Origin: RBG-16-66-20 sp040752005 | GTDB lineage: Bacteria; Pseudomonadota; Gammaproteobacteria; Burkholderiales; SG8-39 | Reading direction: 5' to 3' | NCBI GenBank assembly: GCA_040752005.1 | Contig: JBFMFX010000006.1 | Coordinates: forward strand, 62,001-126,000 | Length of the DNA stretch: 64,000 bases | Part shown: piece by piece, positions 45,365-53,053 of the stretch | Layout of the letters: the number at the start of each line of letters is the position of its first letter | Numbering within the stretch: the stretch's first letter is position 1 | Position numbers and translations under genes: made by a program | Notes under the pieces: generated by a model | What the model was told of the DNA's origin: nothing | What the model saw: only the letters and a program-made list of their open reading frames with translations | The model's database searches: none

Positions 45365-45978
45365 TGCTGGTCGCGGAGAGCACGGTCCTCAGGCGGCTCG
45401 GCCGCGTGCAGTACGAGACGGCGGTCACGGCGATGCGCGAGTTCACCGCGCGCCGCGGGCCCGAGACGCCCGACGAGCTGTGGTTGCTCGAGCACCCGCC
45501 GGTGTACACGCTCGGACAGGGCGCGAGCGAAGCGCACGGGCCGCGCGTCGCGAACGGTATCCCGGTGGTGCGCTGCGAGCGCGGCGGCAGTATCACCTAT
45601 CACGGCCCCGGGCAGGCGGTGCTGTATACGCTCGTGGACCTCGCGCGCCGGGGGATCGGCGTGCGGCGCTTCGTGCGCATGCTGGAGGAGTCGGTGATCG
45701 AGCTGCTCGGCCGCGGCGAGACGCGCGCAGGCGCCCCCGGAGTGTACGTGAACGGAGCGAAGATCGCGGCGCTCGGACTGCGCATCTCGCGCGGCTGCGC
45801 CTGGCACGGCCTGGCGCTCAACGTGGACATGGACCTTGCGCCCTTCGCCGCGATAGATCCCTGCGGCGAGCCGGGCCTGCGCGTCACGCAGACGAAAGAC
45901 CTCGGCATCGCAGGCGGCGTCGCGGAACTGGGCGCGCGACTTGCGGCGATCCTCACGCGCAGGCTCGAAGATGCGTGA
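45364..45978 (+). CDS. lipB: Octanoyltransferase LipB
   Basis: Cytoplasmic enzyme of 204 aa that transfers octanoate from acyl carrier protein to lipoyl domains. It has ERGGSITYHGPGQAVLY with the general-base region, the LGLRISRGCAWHGLALNV segment with the catalytic Cys, and Lys in NGAKIAALG. Full length. Its ATG overlaps the stop of the upstream gene by 1 nt, and it overlaps lipA by 8 nt. Confidence 0.95.
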   Translation: MLVAESTVLRRLGRVQYETAVTAMREFTARRGPETPDELWLLEHPPVYTLGQGASEAHGPRVANGIPVVRCERGGSITYHGPGQAVLYTLVDLARRGIGVRRFVRMLEESVIELLGRGETRAGAPGVYVNGAKIAALGLRISRGCAWHGLALNVDMDLAPFAAIDPCGEPGLRVTQTKDLGIAGGVAELGARLAAILTRRLEDA

Positions 45979-46912
45979 GCCGGGAACGAAAGAGAAGGGG
46001 GCGGCGAAGACCGGGCGCGTGCCGGTGCGGATCGTCCCGCGCGAAAAGCTCGAAAAGCCGGCGTGGATCCGGGTGCGCGCCGCGGGGCCGGGCTCGCGCT
46101 ACCACGAGGTGAAGCGGATTCTGCGCGAGCAGCGCCTGCACACGGTGTGCGAGGAGGCCTCCTGCCCGAACATCGGCGAGTGCTTCGGCCGCGGCACCGC
46201 CACCTTCATGATCCTGGGCGACATCTGCACCCGCAGATGCCCCTTCTGCGACGTCGCGCACGGCAGGCCCCTGCCGCCGGATCCCGAGGAGCCGGCGCAT
46301 CTGGCCGACACCATCGCGCGCCTTCGCCTGTCCCATGTGGTCATCACCAGCGTGGACCGCGACGACCTCAGGGACGGCGGCGCCGCGCACTTCGCCGAGT
46401 GCATCCGCGCGGTGCGCAGCCGATCGCCGGCGACCACGATCGAGATTCTGGTGCCCGATTTCCGCGGGCGCATGGAGCGCGCGCTCGAAATCCTCGGCGC
46501 GGCGCCCCCCGACGTGCTCAACCACAATCTGGAGACCGTGCCGCGGCTTTACCGCGCGGCGCGCCCGGGGGGCGATTATGCGCACTCGCTCGCGTTGCTG
46601 GCCGCGTTCAAGGATCGCCATCCGGGGATTCCGACGAAGTCCGGGCTGATGGTGGGTCTGGGCGAGACCGACGAGGAGATCCTCGCGGTGATGCGCGATC
46701 TGCGCGCGCACGGCGTGGACATGCTCACGATCGGACAGTACCTCGCGCCCTCGGCGCACCACCTGCCGGTGGATCGCTACGTGCCGCCGGAGACGTTCGC
46801 GATGTTCGAGCGCGAAGCCGCCGCGATGGGCTTTCGCCACGCGGCGATCGGGCCGCTGGTGCGCTCGTCCTACCACGCCGAGCACCAGGCGCGCGAGGCG
46901 GGCGTGCGCTGA
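45971..46912 (+). CDS. lipA: Lipoyl synthase
   Basis: Radical SAM enzyme of 313 aa that inserts sulfur at C6 and C8 of octanoyl groups. The auxiliary 4Fe-4S cluster is CEEASCPNIGEC (about 50-61) and the radical SAM cluster is CTRRCPFC (about 78-85). The C-terminal RSSYHAEHQ supplies the known Ser ligand. The ATG at 45971 starts inside the end of lipB. A DTIARL and VITSVDRDDL segment is typical. Confidence 0.96.
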   Translation: MREPGTKEKGAAKTGRVPVRIVPREKLEKPAWIRVRAAGPGSRYHEVKRILREQRLHTVCEEASCPNIGECFGRGTATFMILGDICTRRCPFCDVAHGRPLPPDPEEPAHLADTIARLRLSHVVITSVDRDDLRDGGAAHFAECIRAVRSRSPATTIEILVPDFRGRMERALEILGAAPPDVLNHNLETVPRLYRAARPGGDYAHSLALLAAFKDRHPGIPTKSGLMVGLGETDEEILAVMRDLRAHGVDMLTIGQYLAPSAHHLPVDRYVPPETFAMFEREAAAMGFRHAAIGPLVRSSYHAEHQAREAGVR

Positions 46913-46930
46913 CGCCCCGCCGGGCCGACC

Positions 46931-46946
46931 CTTTCGAGTCCGAAAG
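46931..46946 (+). terminator. Hairpin after lipA
   Basis: CTTTCG-AGTC-CGAAAG is a perfect 6-bp stem 18 nt after the lipA stop. There is no T-tract, so it may be a Rho-independent terminator of low strength or an mRNA-stabilising end. The rest of 46947-47038 shows no gene. Confidence 0.35.
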
Positions 46947-47038
46947 CAACCTCTCGGCGCTCCGCGACAAGCCCGCGCCGCAAGGTCGCGGTTAGTAACC
47001 CTTATTGCATTGGCAAATGAGCGTAGTCGAGCGCCCGC

Positions 47039-47067
47039 TTGCAATGCGAATGATTCTCATTTAGCAT
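47039..47067 (+). promoter_or_regulatory. Predicted promoter with Fur box of the iron/heme island
   Basis: TTGCAA (47039-47044) and TAGCAT (47062-47067) are spaced 17 nt. Between and over them, GCGAATGATTCTCATTTAG (47046-47064) matches the 19-bp Fur consensus at 13 positions, with the AATGAT core and its mirrored CATT. A repressor bound here would cover the -10 element. It is the only clear Fur-type site I found in 47-59 kb. Confidence 0.7.
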
Positions 47068-47118
47068 ATAGCCGAAGGCAAGGAATGAAGCTTTAAAGAA
47101 GCGGTTGCACCAGATCGC

Positions 47119-47160
47119 GAGCCAGCGAACGGGCCTTTGGCCCGCAGCCAGCCAGCGAAA
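47119..47160 (+). repeat. AGCCAGCCAG leader element, copy 1 (with hairpin)
   Basis: GAGCCAGCGAAC, then the hairpin CGGGCC-TTT-GGCCCG (47130-47144), then CAGCCAGCCAGCGAAA. It lies in the predicted 5' leader, and its core ends 28 nt before the small gene at 47184. Related copies occur before both TonB-dependent receptors. Confidence 0.5.
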
Positions 47161-47183
47161 TCTACTTCGAGGACCTGGCTGAT

Positions 47184-47423
47184 ATGCGCCAAACCGACCC
47201 CGATACGAGCCGCGCGGAAACCATCACCGCGGCGCTTCTCTACCTGATGACGCACCACGCGCGCACCGGCTGCCCGCGGCTCGCACTTTGCGTGGCGCGC
47301 CACATGCAGTGCCTTGCCGCGCACCCGGACGCTTCGCCCGTCGTCCGCGAGGTCTGTGCACGGCTCCAAGGAGCATGGAGCCAGGCGGCAGGCGGAGCAG
47401 AGCTTCGGCGGCCGGTGCACTGA
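47184..47423 (+). CDS. Small protein heading the tonB-exbB-exbD operon
   Basis: Predicted protein of 79 aa without signal peptide or membrane segment: mostly helical with MTHHARTGCPRLALC and VARHMQCLAAHPD, three cysteines and several histidines. I recall similar short proteins next to iron-related tonB genes in betaproteobacteria, but cannot name a family. Its stop overlaps the tonB ATG (TGATG), so translation is coupled. The weak GAGG 11 nt upstream lies within the leader. A metal-sensing or regulatory role is only a guess. Confidence 0.65.
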   Translation: MRQTDPDTSRAETITAALLYLMTHHARTGCPRLALCVARHMQCLAAHPDASPVVREVCARLQGAWSQAAGGAELRRPVH

Positions 47424-48070
47424 TGGGTCGGCGCGCGCCGCAACTCCTGGGGGCCGCGGCAACGGCGGCACTGCATGCCGCGGCCGTGGCCGCGCTGCTC
47501 GGCTACGAGCCGGCGCGCTCGGCACTCTTCGGCGCCGCGCCGATCATGGTGGAGTTGATCGCGCTGCAGCGGCCGGAACCGAAGCTCGAGCCGCCGTCGG
47601 AACTGCCCAAACCGAAGCCCGTGGCGAAGATCAAGGCGCAGCCGCGCCCGGCCGAGCCGCCGCCGGTCATTACATCCTCGAGCGACGCGCCCTCGCCGAT
47701 CCTCGCGCCCGCCGCTCCGCCTGCACCGCCGCCCCCTGCGGAGCCGGTCCTCGCCGCACCTGCGCCTGCGGCAGCGCCAGCGCCGGTGACAGCGCCGATC
47801 TTCGACGCCGACTATCTGGAGAACCCGCCGCCACCGTACCCGCCGCTCGCGCGGCGCCTTGGCGAGCAGGGGCGCGTGATCCTGCGCGTCCTGGTCAATG
47901 CCGAGGGCCGCGCAGAGGAAGTGCAGATCCGCACTTCGAGCGGCTACCTGCGCCTGGACGAGGCGGCGCGCGATGCCGTCAGGCACTGGAAGTTCGTGCC
48001 TGCCAAGCGCGGATCCGAGGCGGTGCGAGCGTGGGTACTGATCCCGATTTCTTTCAAACTCGAAGGCTGA
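47423..48070 (+). CDS. tonB: Energy transducer TonB
   Basis: TonB of 215 aa. The N-terminal anchor helix (about 9-26) has the conserved Ser/His face. A Pro/Glu/Lys-rich periplasmic spacer (about 50-125) and the TonB C-terminal domain with YPPLARRLGEQGRVILRVLVN and LDEAARDAVRHWKF follow. It passes proton-motive energy from ExbBD to outer-membrane receptors. It overlaps the preceding small gene and precedes exbB by 4 nt. It likely serves the two receptors downstream. Confidence 0.93.
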   Translation: MGRRAPQLLGAAATAALHAAAVAALLGYEPARSALFGAAPIMVELIALQRPEPKLEPPSELPKPKPVAKIKAQPRPAEPPPVITSSSDAPSPILAPAAPPAPPPPAEPVLAAPAPAAAPAPVTAPIFDADYLENPPPPYPPLARRLGEQGRVILRVLVNAEGRAEEVQIRTSSGYLRLDEAARDAVRHWKFVPAKRGSEAVRAWVLIPISFKLEG

Positions 48071-48074
48071 ACCG

Positions 48075-48827
48075 ATGGAACCCGTGCAAACCGTCGGCTT
48101 CGCGAGCTTCCTTGCGCACACCGACGCGGTGGGAAGGACGATCCTCGTCATCCTGCTCATGATGTCGCTCGCCACCTGGTACCTCATCGTCACCCGGGCG
48201 CTGACGGTGCTGTTGGAGCGCCGCAGGAGCACGCACTTTCTCGAGGTGTTCTGGAACGCTCCCTCGCTCGCCGCAGTCGAGATGCACCTGGAAGAGCACC
48301 ACCCCGCGGAGCCGTTCTCGCATCTTGCCTGGCATGCCATAGTCGCCGCGCGCCACCACCGGCGCCACGGCGCGAACAAGCTGGAGGAAGCGGGCACCGC
48401 CGCCGAATTCCTGACGCGCGCCATGCGCCGCGTGATCGACGAGGACACCGCGCGGCTCGAATCGGGCCTCACCGTGCTCGCCTCGGTGGGCTCGACCGCG
48501 CCCTTCGTCGGGCTCTTCGGCACGGTGTGGGCGGTGTATCACGCGCTCGTCAACATCGGGCTTTCGGGCCAGGGCACGCTCGACAAGGTCGCCGGCCCCG
48601 TGGGCGAGGCGCTCATCATGACGGCGCTCGGCCTAGCGGTCGCGATCCCCGCCGTGCTTGCCTACAACGCGTTCGTGCGCTCCAACCGCCTGGTGCTCGC
48701 CCGGCTCGACGCATTCGCGCACGACCTTTACGCGGTGCTCACCACCGGCGCGCATGTGGCGGATCCGGGCGCAGTGACGCCGCTCAAGCCTGTCACGATG
48801 AAAGACGCGGCCAAGGGGGCGGCCTGA
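48075..48827 (+). CDS. exbB: Biopolymer transport protein ExbB
   Basis: MotA/TolQ/ExbB proton-channel protein of 250 aa with three membrane helices. The channel segments around STAPFVGLFGTVWAVYHAL and EALIMTALGLAVAIPAVLAYN contain the conserved Thr, Pro and Ala positions. The short cytoplasmic N-terminal tail and the central loop (HFLEVFWNAPSLAAVEMH) are normal. It forms the pentameric motor with ExbD. ExbD begins 2 nt downstream. Confidence 0.95.
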   Translation: MEPVQTVGFASFLAHTDAVGRTILVILLMMSLATWYLIVTRALTVLLERRRSTHFLEVFWNAPSLAAVEMHLEEHHPAEPFSHLAWHAIVAARHHRRHGANKLEEAGTAAEFLTRAMRRVIDEDTARLESGLTVLASVGSTAPFVGLFGTVWAVYHALVNIGLSGQGTLDKVAGPVGEALIMTALGLAVAIPAVLAYNAFVRSNRLVLARLDAFAHDLYAVLTTGAHVADPGAVTPLKPVTMKDAAKGAA

Positions 48828-48829
48828 GC

Positions 48830-49246
48830 GTGGCGTTCGGCGGCTTTAACCGGGGCGAGCCCGCGCCGATGGCGGAGATCAACATGGTGCCGCTGATCGA
48901 CGTCATGCTGGTGCTGCTCGTGATTTTCATCATCACCGCGCCGCTGCTCACGCACGCGGTGAAGATTGATCTGCCGAAGGCCTCGAGCCACCCCAACCTC
49001 ACCAGGCCGGAGAACATCCAGCTCGCGATCCGCGCCTCGGGCGATATTTTCTGGAACGGCGAGCCGGTGACTCGCCGCCAGTTGCGCGAGCGGCTCGCCG
49101 CCTCGTCGCGCTTGCAGCCGCAGCCCGAAATTCACCTGCGCGCCGACCGCACGACGCTGTACCAGGCGATCGCCGAAGTGATGGCCGACACCGCAAAAGC
49201 CGGTCTCACCCGCATCGGATTCATCTCGGAGCCGGAGATGCAGTGA
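48830..49246 (+). CDS. exbD: Biopolymer transport protein ExbD
   Basis: Single-pass protein of 138 aa starting GTG. The essential membrane Asp is in MVPLIDVMLVLLVIFIITAPLL (Asp near residue 24), and the periplasmic domain ends ADTAKAGLTRIGFISE. It completes the TonB motor. The 90 bp after its stop hold the second copy of the AGCCAGCCAG leader element before a TonB-dependent receptor. Confidence 0.94.
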   Translation: MAFGGFNRGEPAPMAEINMVPLIDVMLVLLVIFIITAPLLTHAVKIDLPKASSHPNLTRPENIQLAIRASGDIFWNGEPVTRRQLRERLAASSRLQPQPEIHLRADRTTLYQAIAEVMADTAKAGLTRIGFISEPEMQ

Positions 49247-49276
49247 TGGCCTCACCGCAAGCCGGTGCCGTTCCAC

Positions 49277-49310
49277 GCCAGCCAGCCGTTACAAGCCAGC
49301 CAGCAGAACA
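49277..49310 (+). repeat. AGCCAGCCAG leader element, copy 2
   Basis: GCCAGCCAGCC (49277-49287), a GTTACA spacer, then AGCCAGCCAG (49294-49303) and CAGAACA. It lies in the exbD-receptor gap, 33 nt before the receptor ATG. Unlike copies 1 and 3 it has no hairpin between the two halves. Confidence 0.5.
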
Positions 49311-49336
49311 ATCAACCCGCGAAAAGGGAGGAAGAA

Positions 49337-51448
49337 ATGTCTGCTTATCCAAGACTCGAGCCGCTCGCATGCGCCGTACTCGCGGCCCTTGCCCCGCTTG
49401 CGCACGCCCAGCAAAGCGCCCCTGAAGTCGTCATGCCGAGGGTGGACGTGATCGGTAAACCCGAAAACCTGTCCGCCATTCCCGGCAGCGCCGAGACGAT
49501 AGACGAGCGCACGCTCGAAAGAAGCCGGGTGTTCACCGCCAACGAGGCATTGCGCAAGGCTCCCGGTATCAACGTGCGCGACGAAGAGGGATTCGGCCTG
49601 CGGCCCAACATCGGCATCCGCGGCCTGAATCCCACGCGCTCCACCAAGGTGACCCTGCTGGAGGACGGCATTCCGCTCGCCTATGCGCCCTACGGCGACA
49701 ACGCGAGCTATTACCACCCGCCGATCGATCGCTTCGATCGCATCGAAGTGCTCAAGGGCGCGGGACAGATCCTGTTCGGGCCGCAGACCGTCGGCGGCGT
49801 CATCAACTACATCACGCCAACGCCGCCGCAAAGATTCGGCGGCTTCGTCTCCGGCACGGTCGGCAATCGAGGCTACTTCAACGGCAAGGTCCAGCTGGGC
49901 GGGCGCGGCATGCTGCTCGATTACACGCGCAAGCAGGGCGACGGCGCGCGCGACAATATCAGCTCCGAGCTGAACGACGTCAACTTCAAGACCGTGCTCG
50001 GGCTCGGCAGGAGCCAGGCGCTCACGCTGCGCGCGAATGTCTTCACCGAAGACTCCACGGTCACCTACAGCGGGCTCACCGACGCCGAGTTCCGCAACTT
50101 CGGCCCGCGCTACAACCCGTTCAAGAACGACAAGTTCGATATCGAGCGCTACGGCACCTCGGCGACCCACGAGCTGGAGCTCGGCAGGGACGCGGTGCTT
50201 ATAACCAACCTGTACTTCGCCAACTTCAACCGCGACTGGTGGCGCCAGTCGAGCACCACGACCGATGCGCAGTGCGGCCCCGCCTTCACCAACGCGCGGC
50301 TCGCCGGGCAGCCGGTCAACCCCGACGCCTGCAACTCGGTCCAAGGGAGGCTTCGAAACTATTACACCTGGGGCGTGGAGCCGCGGCTGCAGCTCGCGCA
50401 CGCGGCGTTCGGCATCAAAAGCGAGCTGCAAGCCGGCGTCAAGGCGCACTACGAGACGCAAAAGCGCAGGCAGGTGAACGGCATTTCACCGACCGCTCGC
50501 AGCGGAACGGTCGTGGAAGACAGCCGCCGTGAGGCGGACGCCTATTCGCTCTTCGTGCAAAACCGTTTCTTGTTCGGCCAGTGGACTGTGAGCCCGGGGC
50601 TGCGCTACGAGCGCATCAAGAGCAAACGCACGGAGAACCTCACCGGCCGTGCCGGGTCCGATTCGCTCGCGCAGTGGATTCCGGCCCTCGGCGTGACCTA
50701 CAACCCGGCGAAGAACGTGATCTTCTTTGCTGGCGTGCACCGGGGCTTCGCTCCGCCACGCACCGAGGATGTCATCGCAGGCACCGGAACGAGCACCGAG
50801 GTCGGACCGGAGCTCTCCACCAACTGGGAGCTCGGCCTGCGCGCCGAGCCCGCCGCGGGCACGAGCGTTCAGGCAACACTATTTCGCAACGACTTCAAGC
50901 GGCTGATCGCCGTCGGGTCGATCGCGGGCGGCAGCACGCCGCTCGCCGAAGGCGAGGCGCTCTTCCAGGGCACGGAGCTTTCCGGACGTCTCGGGCGGGA
51001 AAGCGGCGTCTATCTGCGCGGTGCTTTCACCTTCCTGCCCACCGCAGAGCAAACGACACCTTTCCGCCAGGTGGCGAACGGCGCCTTGGTCGCGGGCAGC
51101 GCCGCCGGCAACCGCCAGCCCTATGCGCCGAAACGCATGCTCACCGCGGCGGTCGGCTATGCCATGGGCGGCTTCGACATTCAGTTGGAGGCCGTGCACG
51201 TCGGCGAGCAGTTCAGCGATTTTGCCAACACCGATAGCCCGTTGCCCAATGGCAATGGTCAGAGCGGCAGGCTAGCGGCCTATACGATCTGGAACGCCGC
51301 GCTGAACTACTACCTCAAGCCACAGAAGACAGCGCTTTTCCTGACCGTGAAAAACCTCTCCGACAAGGTTTACATCGTAGATCGCACACGCGGCATCCAG
51401 GTGGGTATGCCGCGGCTCGTGCGGGCCGGCATCAAGTACGCGTTCTGA
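49337..51448 (+). CDS. TonB-dependent receptor (FecA-like, siderophore or Fe-citrate type)
   Basis: Outer-membrane receptor of 703 aa. A signal peptide ends ALAHAQQ-like (about 1-25). The plug domain (about 30-160) has the TonB-box region PEVVMPRVDVIG, IRGLNPTRSTKVTLLEDGIPL and VLKGAGQILFGPQTVGGVINYI, followed by a 22-strand barrel ending in a terminal Phe (IKYAF). No N-terminal FecR-type signalling domain is present, so no sigma-factor relay is expected. A strong GGGAGG precedes the ATG. The ligand is likely a ferric chelate, perhaps dicitrate. Confidence 0.9.
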   Translation: MSAYPRLEPLACAVLAALAPLAHAQQSAPEVVMPRVDVIGKPENLSAIPGSAETIDERTLERSRVFTANEALRKAPGINVRDEEGFGLRPNIGIRGLNPTRSTKVTLLEDGIPLAYAPYGDNASYYHPPIDRFDRIEVLKGAGQILFGPQTVGGVINYITPTPPQRFGGFVSGTVGNRGYFNGKVQLGGRGMLLDYTRKQGDGARDNISSELNDVNFKTVLGLGRSQALTLRANVFTEDSTVTYSGLTDAEFRNFGPRYNPFKNDKFDIERYGTSATHELELGRDAVLITNLYFANFNRDWWRQSSTTTDAQCGPAFTNARLAGQPVNPDACNSVQGRLRNYYTWGVEPRLQLAHAAFGIKSELQAGVKAHYETQKRRQVNGISPTARSGTVVEDSRREADAYSLFVQNRFLFGQWTVSPGLRYERIKSKRTENLTGRAGSDSLAQWIPALGVTYNPAKNVIFFAGVHRGFAPPRTEDVIAGTGTSTEVGPELSTNWELGLRAEPAAGTSVQATLFRNDFKRLIAVGSIAGGSTPLAEGEALFQGTELSGRLGRESGVYLRGAFTFLPTAEQTTPFRQVANGALVAGSAAGNRQPYAPKRMLTAAVGYAMGGFDIQLEAVHVGEQFSDFANTDSPLPNGNGQSGRLAAYTIWNAALNYYLKPQKTALFLTVKNLSDKVYIVDRTRGIQVGMPRLVRAGIKYAF

Positions 51449-51453
51449 GCGGC

Positions 51454-52814
51454 ATGCGCCTGCGCCCCCTGGTTCTGTTCTTCGCCGTTGCGCTTTCCGG
51501 CATGGCCGCGGCGCGCGACGCGCAGACCCTCCTGCACTTGCTCGACTACGTCGGCGTGGACTATCCCGCGGCGATCGAGGGCGGCAGGATCAAGAACGAG
51601 GACGAGTACGAGGAGATGCTCGAATTCACCGCGCAGGTGAGCGAGCAGGCGAAGGCCCTTGCCGAGAACCCAGCGAAGGCGGCGCTCGTCGCGCAGGCCG
51701 AAGCGCTGGCGCAGGTGAAACCCTCGCCGATCGCTTTTTCGCTCAAGGCGCTCGATGAAGCGCTCGCCGCCTTGCGCAAGGGCGAGCGCGCGGCCGCCCA
51801 GCGGCTCGCGATCACCGCTTACCTCGAAGGCTTCGAGCTGGTGGGGCGAGCCTCGACAACGTGGACCGCGAGCTGCGCCTGACGATCGAGCGCGAAATGA
51901 TGGCTTTCCGCAGTTCGCTCAAGTCCGGCGCACCGCTCGCGCAGGTCGAGCAACAGGCGGAGCGCGTCGAGTCGCTGCTCAAGCAGGCGCAGGAGCGGCT
52001 CTCCTCCAGCGTGTCGGCGGGGACGATCTTCACGAGCTCGCTGCTGATCCTGCTGCGCGAAGGGCTGGAAGCGATCCTTCTGCTCGCCGCGATCTTCGCG
52101 TTCGTGGTGAAGACCAAGCGCCGCGACGCGCTGCCCTACGTGCACGCTGGCTGGGTCGCAGCGCTCGCGCTCGGTGTCGCAACTTGGTTCGCCGCCAATT
52201 TCGTGGTGGACATCTCCGGCGCCGACCGCGAAGTCACCGAAGGCGTGACCGCGCTGCTTGCCGCGGCGATGCTGATCTACGTCGGCCTCTGGCTGCACAG
52301 CAAGGCCTACGCGCAGCGCTGGCAGCAGTTCATCCGCGAGCAGGTGGGAGCGGTGCTCGAGAAGAAGACGCTGCGGGCGATGGCGGCGGCCTCGTTCCTC
52401 GCGGTGTATCGCGAGATGTCCGAGATCGTGCTGTTCTACCAGGCGCTGTGGGCGCAGGCGGGCGCACAAGGCCGGCGCGCGCTGTGGGGCGGGATCGCGG
52501 CGGCGGCGGTGGCGCTCGCCGCGCTCGGCTGGGGGATCTTCAAGTACAGCATGCGGCTGCCGATCGGGGCGTTCTTTGCGGTGACCTCGGTGCTGATCGC
52601 GCTCCTGGCGGTGGTGTTCGCCGGCCAGGGCGTCGCTGCCTTGCAGGAGGCGGGCAAGATCTCGGCCGACGCCGTCGCGTTCGTCAGGATCCCGGCGCTC
52701 GGGATCTTTCCGACCGCGGAGACGTTGCTCGCGCAGCTGGCGGTGCTCGCGATCGTCATCGGCGGGTTTTATCTGGCCGGCCGCAGCCGCGCGCAGAGAC
52801 GCACCGAAAGATGA
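51454..52814 (+). pseudogene. FTR1 family iron permease, split by a single-base deletion
   Basis: A gene for an FTR1-type iron permease with an N-terminal periplasmic domain. The first frame (51454-51882) has a signal peptide (about 1-20) and the domain, then runs to LEGFELVG before going out of frame. The second frame continues ASLDNVDRELRLTI and carries the membrane part. Its total length, 1361 nt, is one short of a multiple of three. The loss falls in the GGGGCG at about 51843-51848. Repair of one base would join the halves exactly. It may be a real mutation, sequencing error or frameshifting. Confidence 0.8.
51861..52814 (+). CDS. FTR1 permease domain, second frame
   Basis: Open frame of 317 aa starting GTG at 51861, inside the end of the first frame. 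It has a coiled segment (about 15-50), then about seven membrane helices. The first iron-binding motif REGLEAILLL (about 67-76) is intact, and the second reads YREMSEIVLFYQAL, close to the REVFET form of bacterial FTR1. If initiated by re-initiation it could give the whole membrane part without the periplasmic domain. It is followed at once by hemP (overlapping by 4 nt). Confidence 0.6.
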   Translation: MDRELRLTIEREMMAFRSSLKSGAPLAQVEQQAERVESLLKQAQERLSSSVSAGTIFTSSLLILLREGLEAILLLAAIFAFVVKTKRRDALPYVHAGWVAALALGVATWFAANFVVDISGADREVTEGVTALLAAAMLIYVGLWLHSKAYAQRWQQFIREQVGAVLEKKTLRAMAAASFLAVYREMSEIVLFYQALWAQAGAQGRRALWGGIAAAAVALAALGWGIFKYSMRLPIGAFFAVTSVLIALLAVVFAGQGVAALQEAGKISADAVAFVRIPALGIFPTAETLLAQLAVLAIVIGGFYLAGRSRAQRRTER

Positions 52815-53020
52815 TGACAGGCGAAAAAGACAAGGCATTGCCCGGTGGCGCGATCCCGAAACAAATCGGCGCGGGCGGATTTCCGCGGCCGCCGGCGCGC
52901 CGGCGCGAGATCGACAGCGCGGAACTGTTCGCGGGAAGCCGCGAGATCGGCATCCGGCACGCCGGCGAGATCTACACGTTGCGCCAGACCAGCAAGGGGA
53001 AGCTGATCCTGACGAAGTAG
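52811..53020 (+). CDS. hemP: Hemin uptake protein HemP
   Basis: HemP of 69 aa. The C-terminal half has the family pattern LFAGSREIGIRHAGEIYTLRQTSKGKLILTK, and the N-terminal half is basic and proline-rich. HemP is a small DNA-binding or regulatory factor for heme-uptake genes in betaproteobacteria. Its ATGATG start overlaps the FTR1 stop. Its location between an iron permease and a heme receptor supports one functional island. Confidence 0.9.
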   Translation: MMTGEKDKALPGGAIPKQIGAGGFPRPPARRREIDSAELFAGSREIGIRHAGEIYTLRQTSKGKLILTK

Positions 53021-53053
53021 CGGCTTCCTTTCAGCCTGCTGTTAGAGCGCCTG

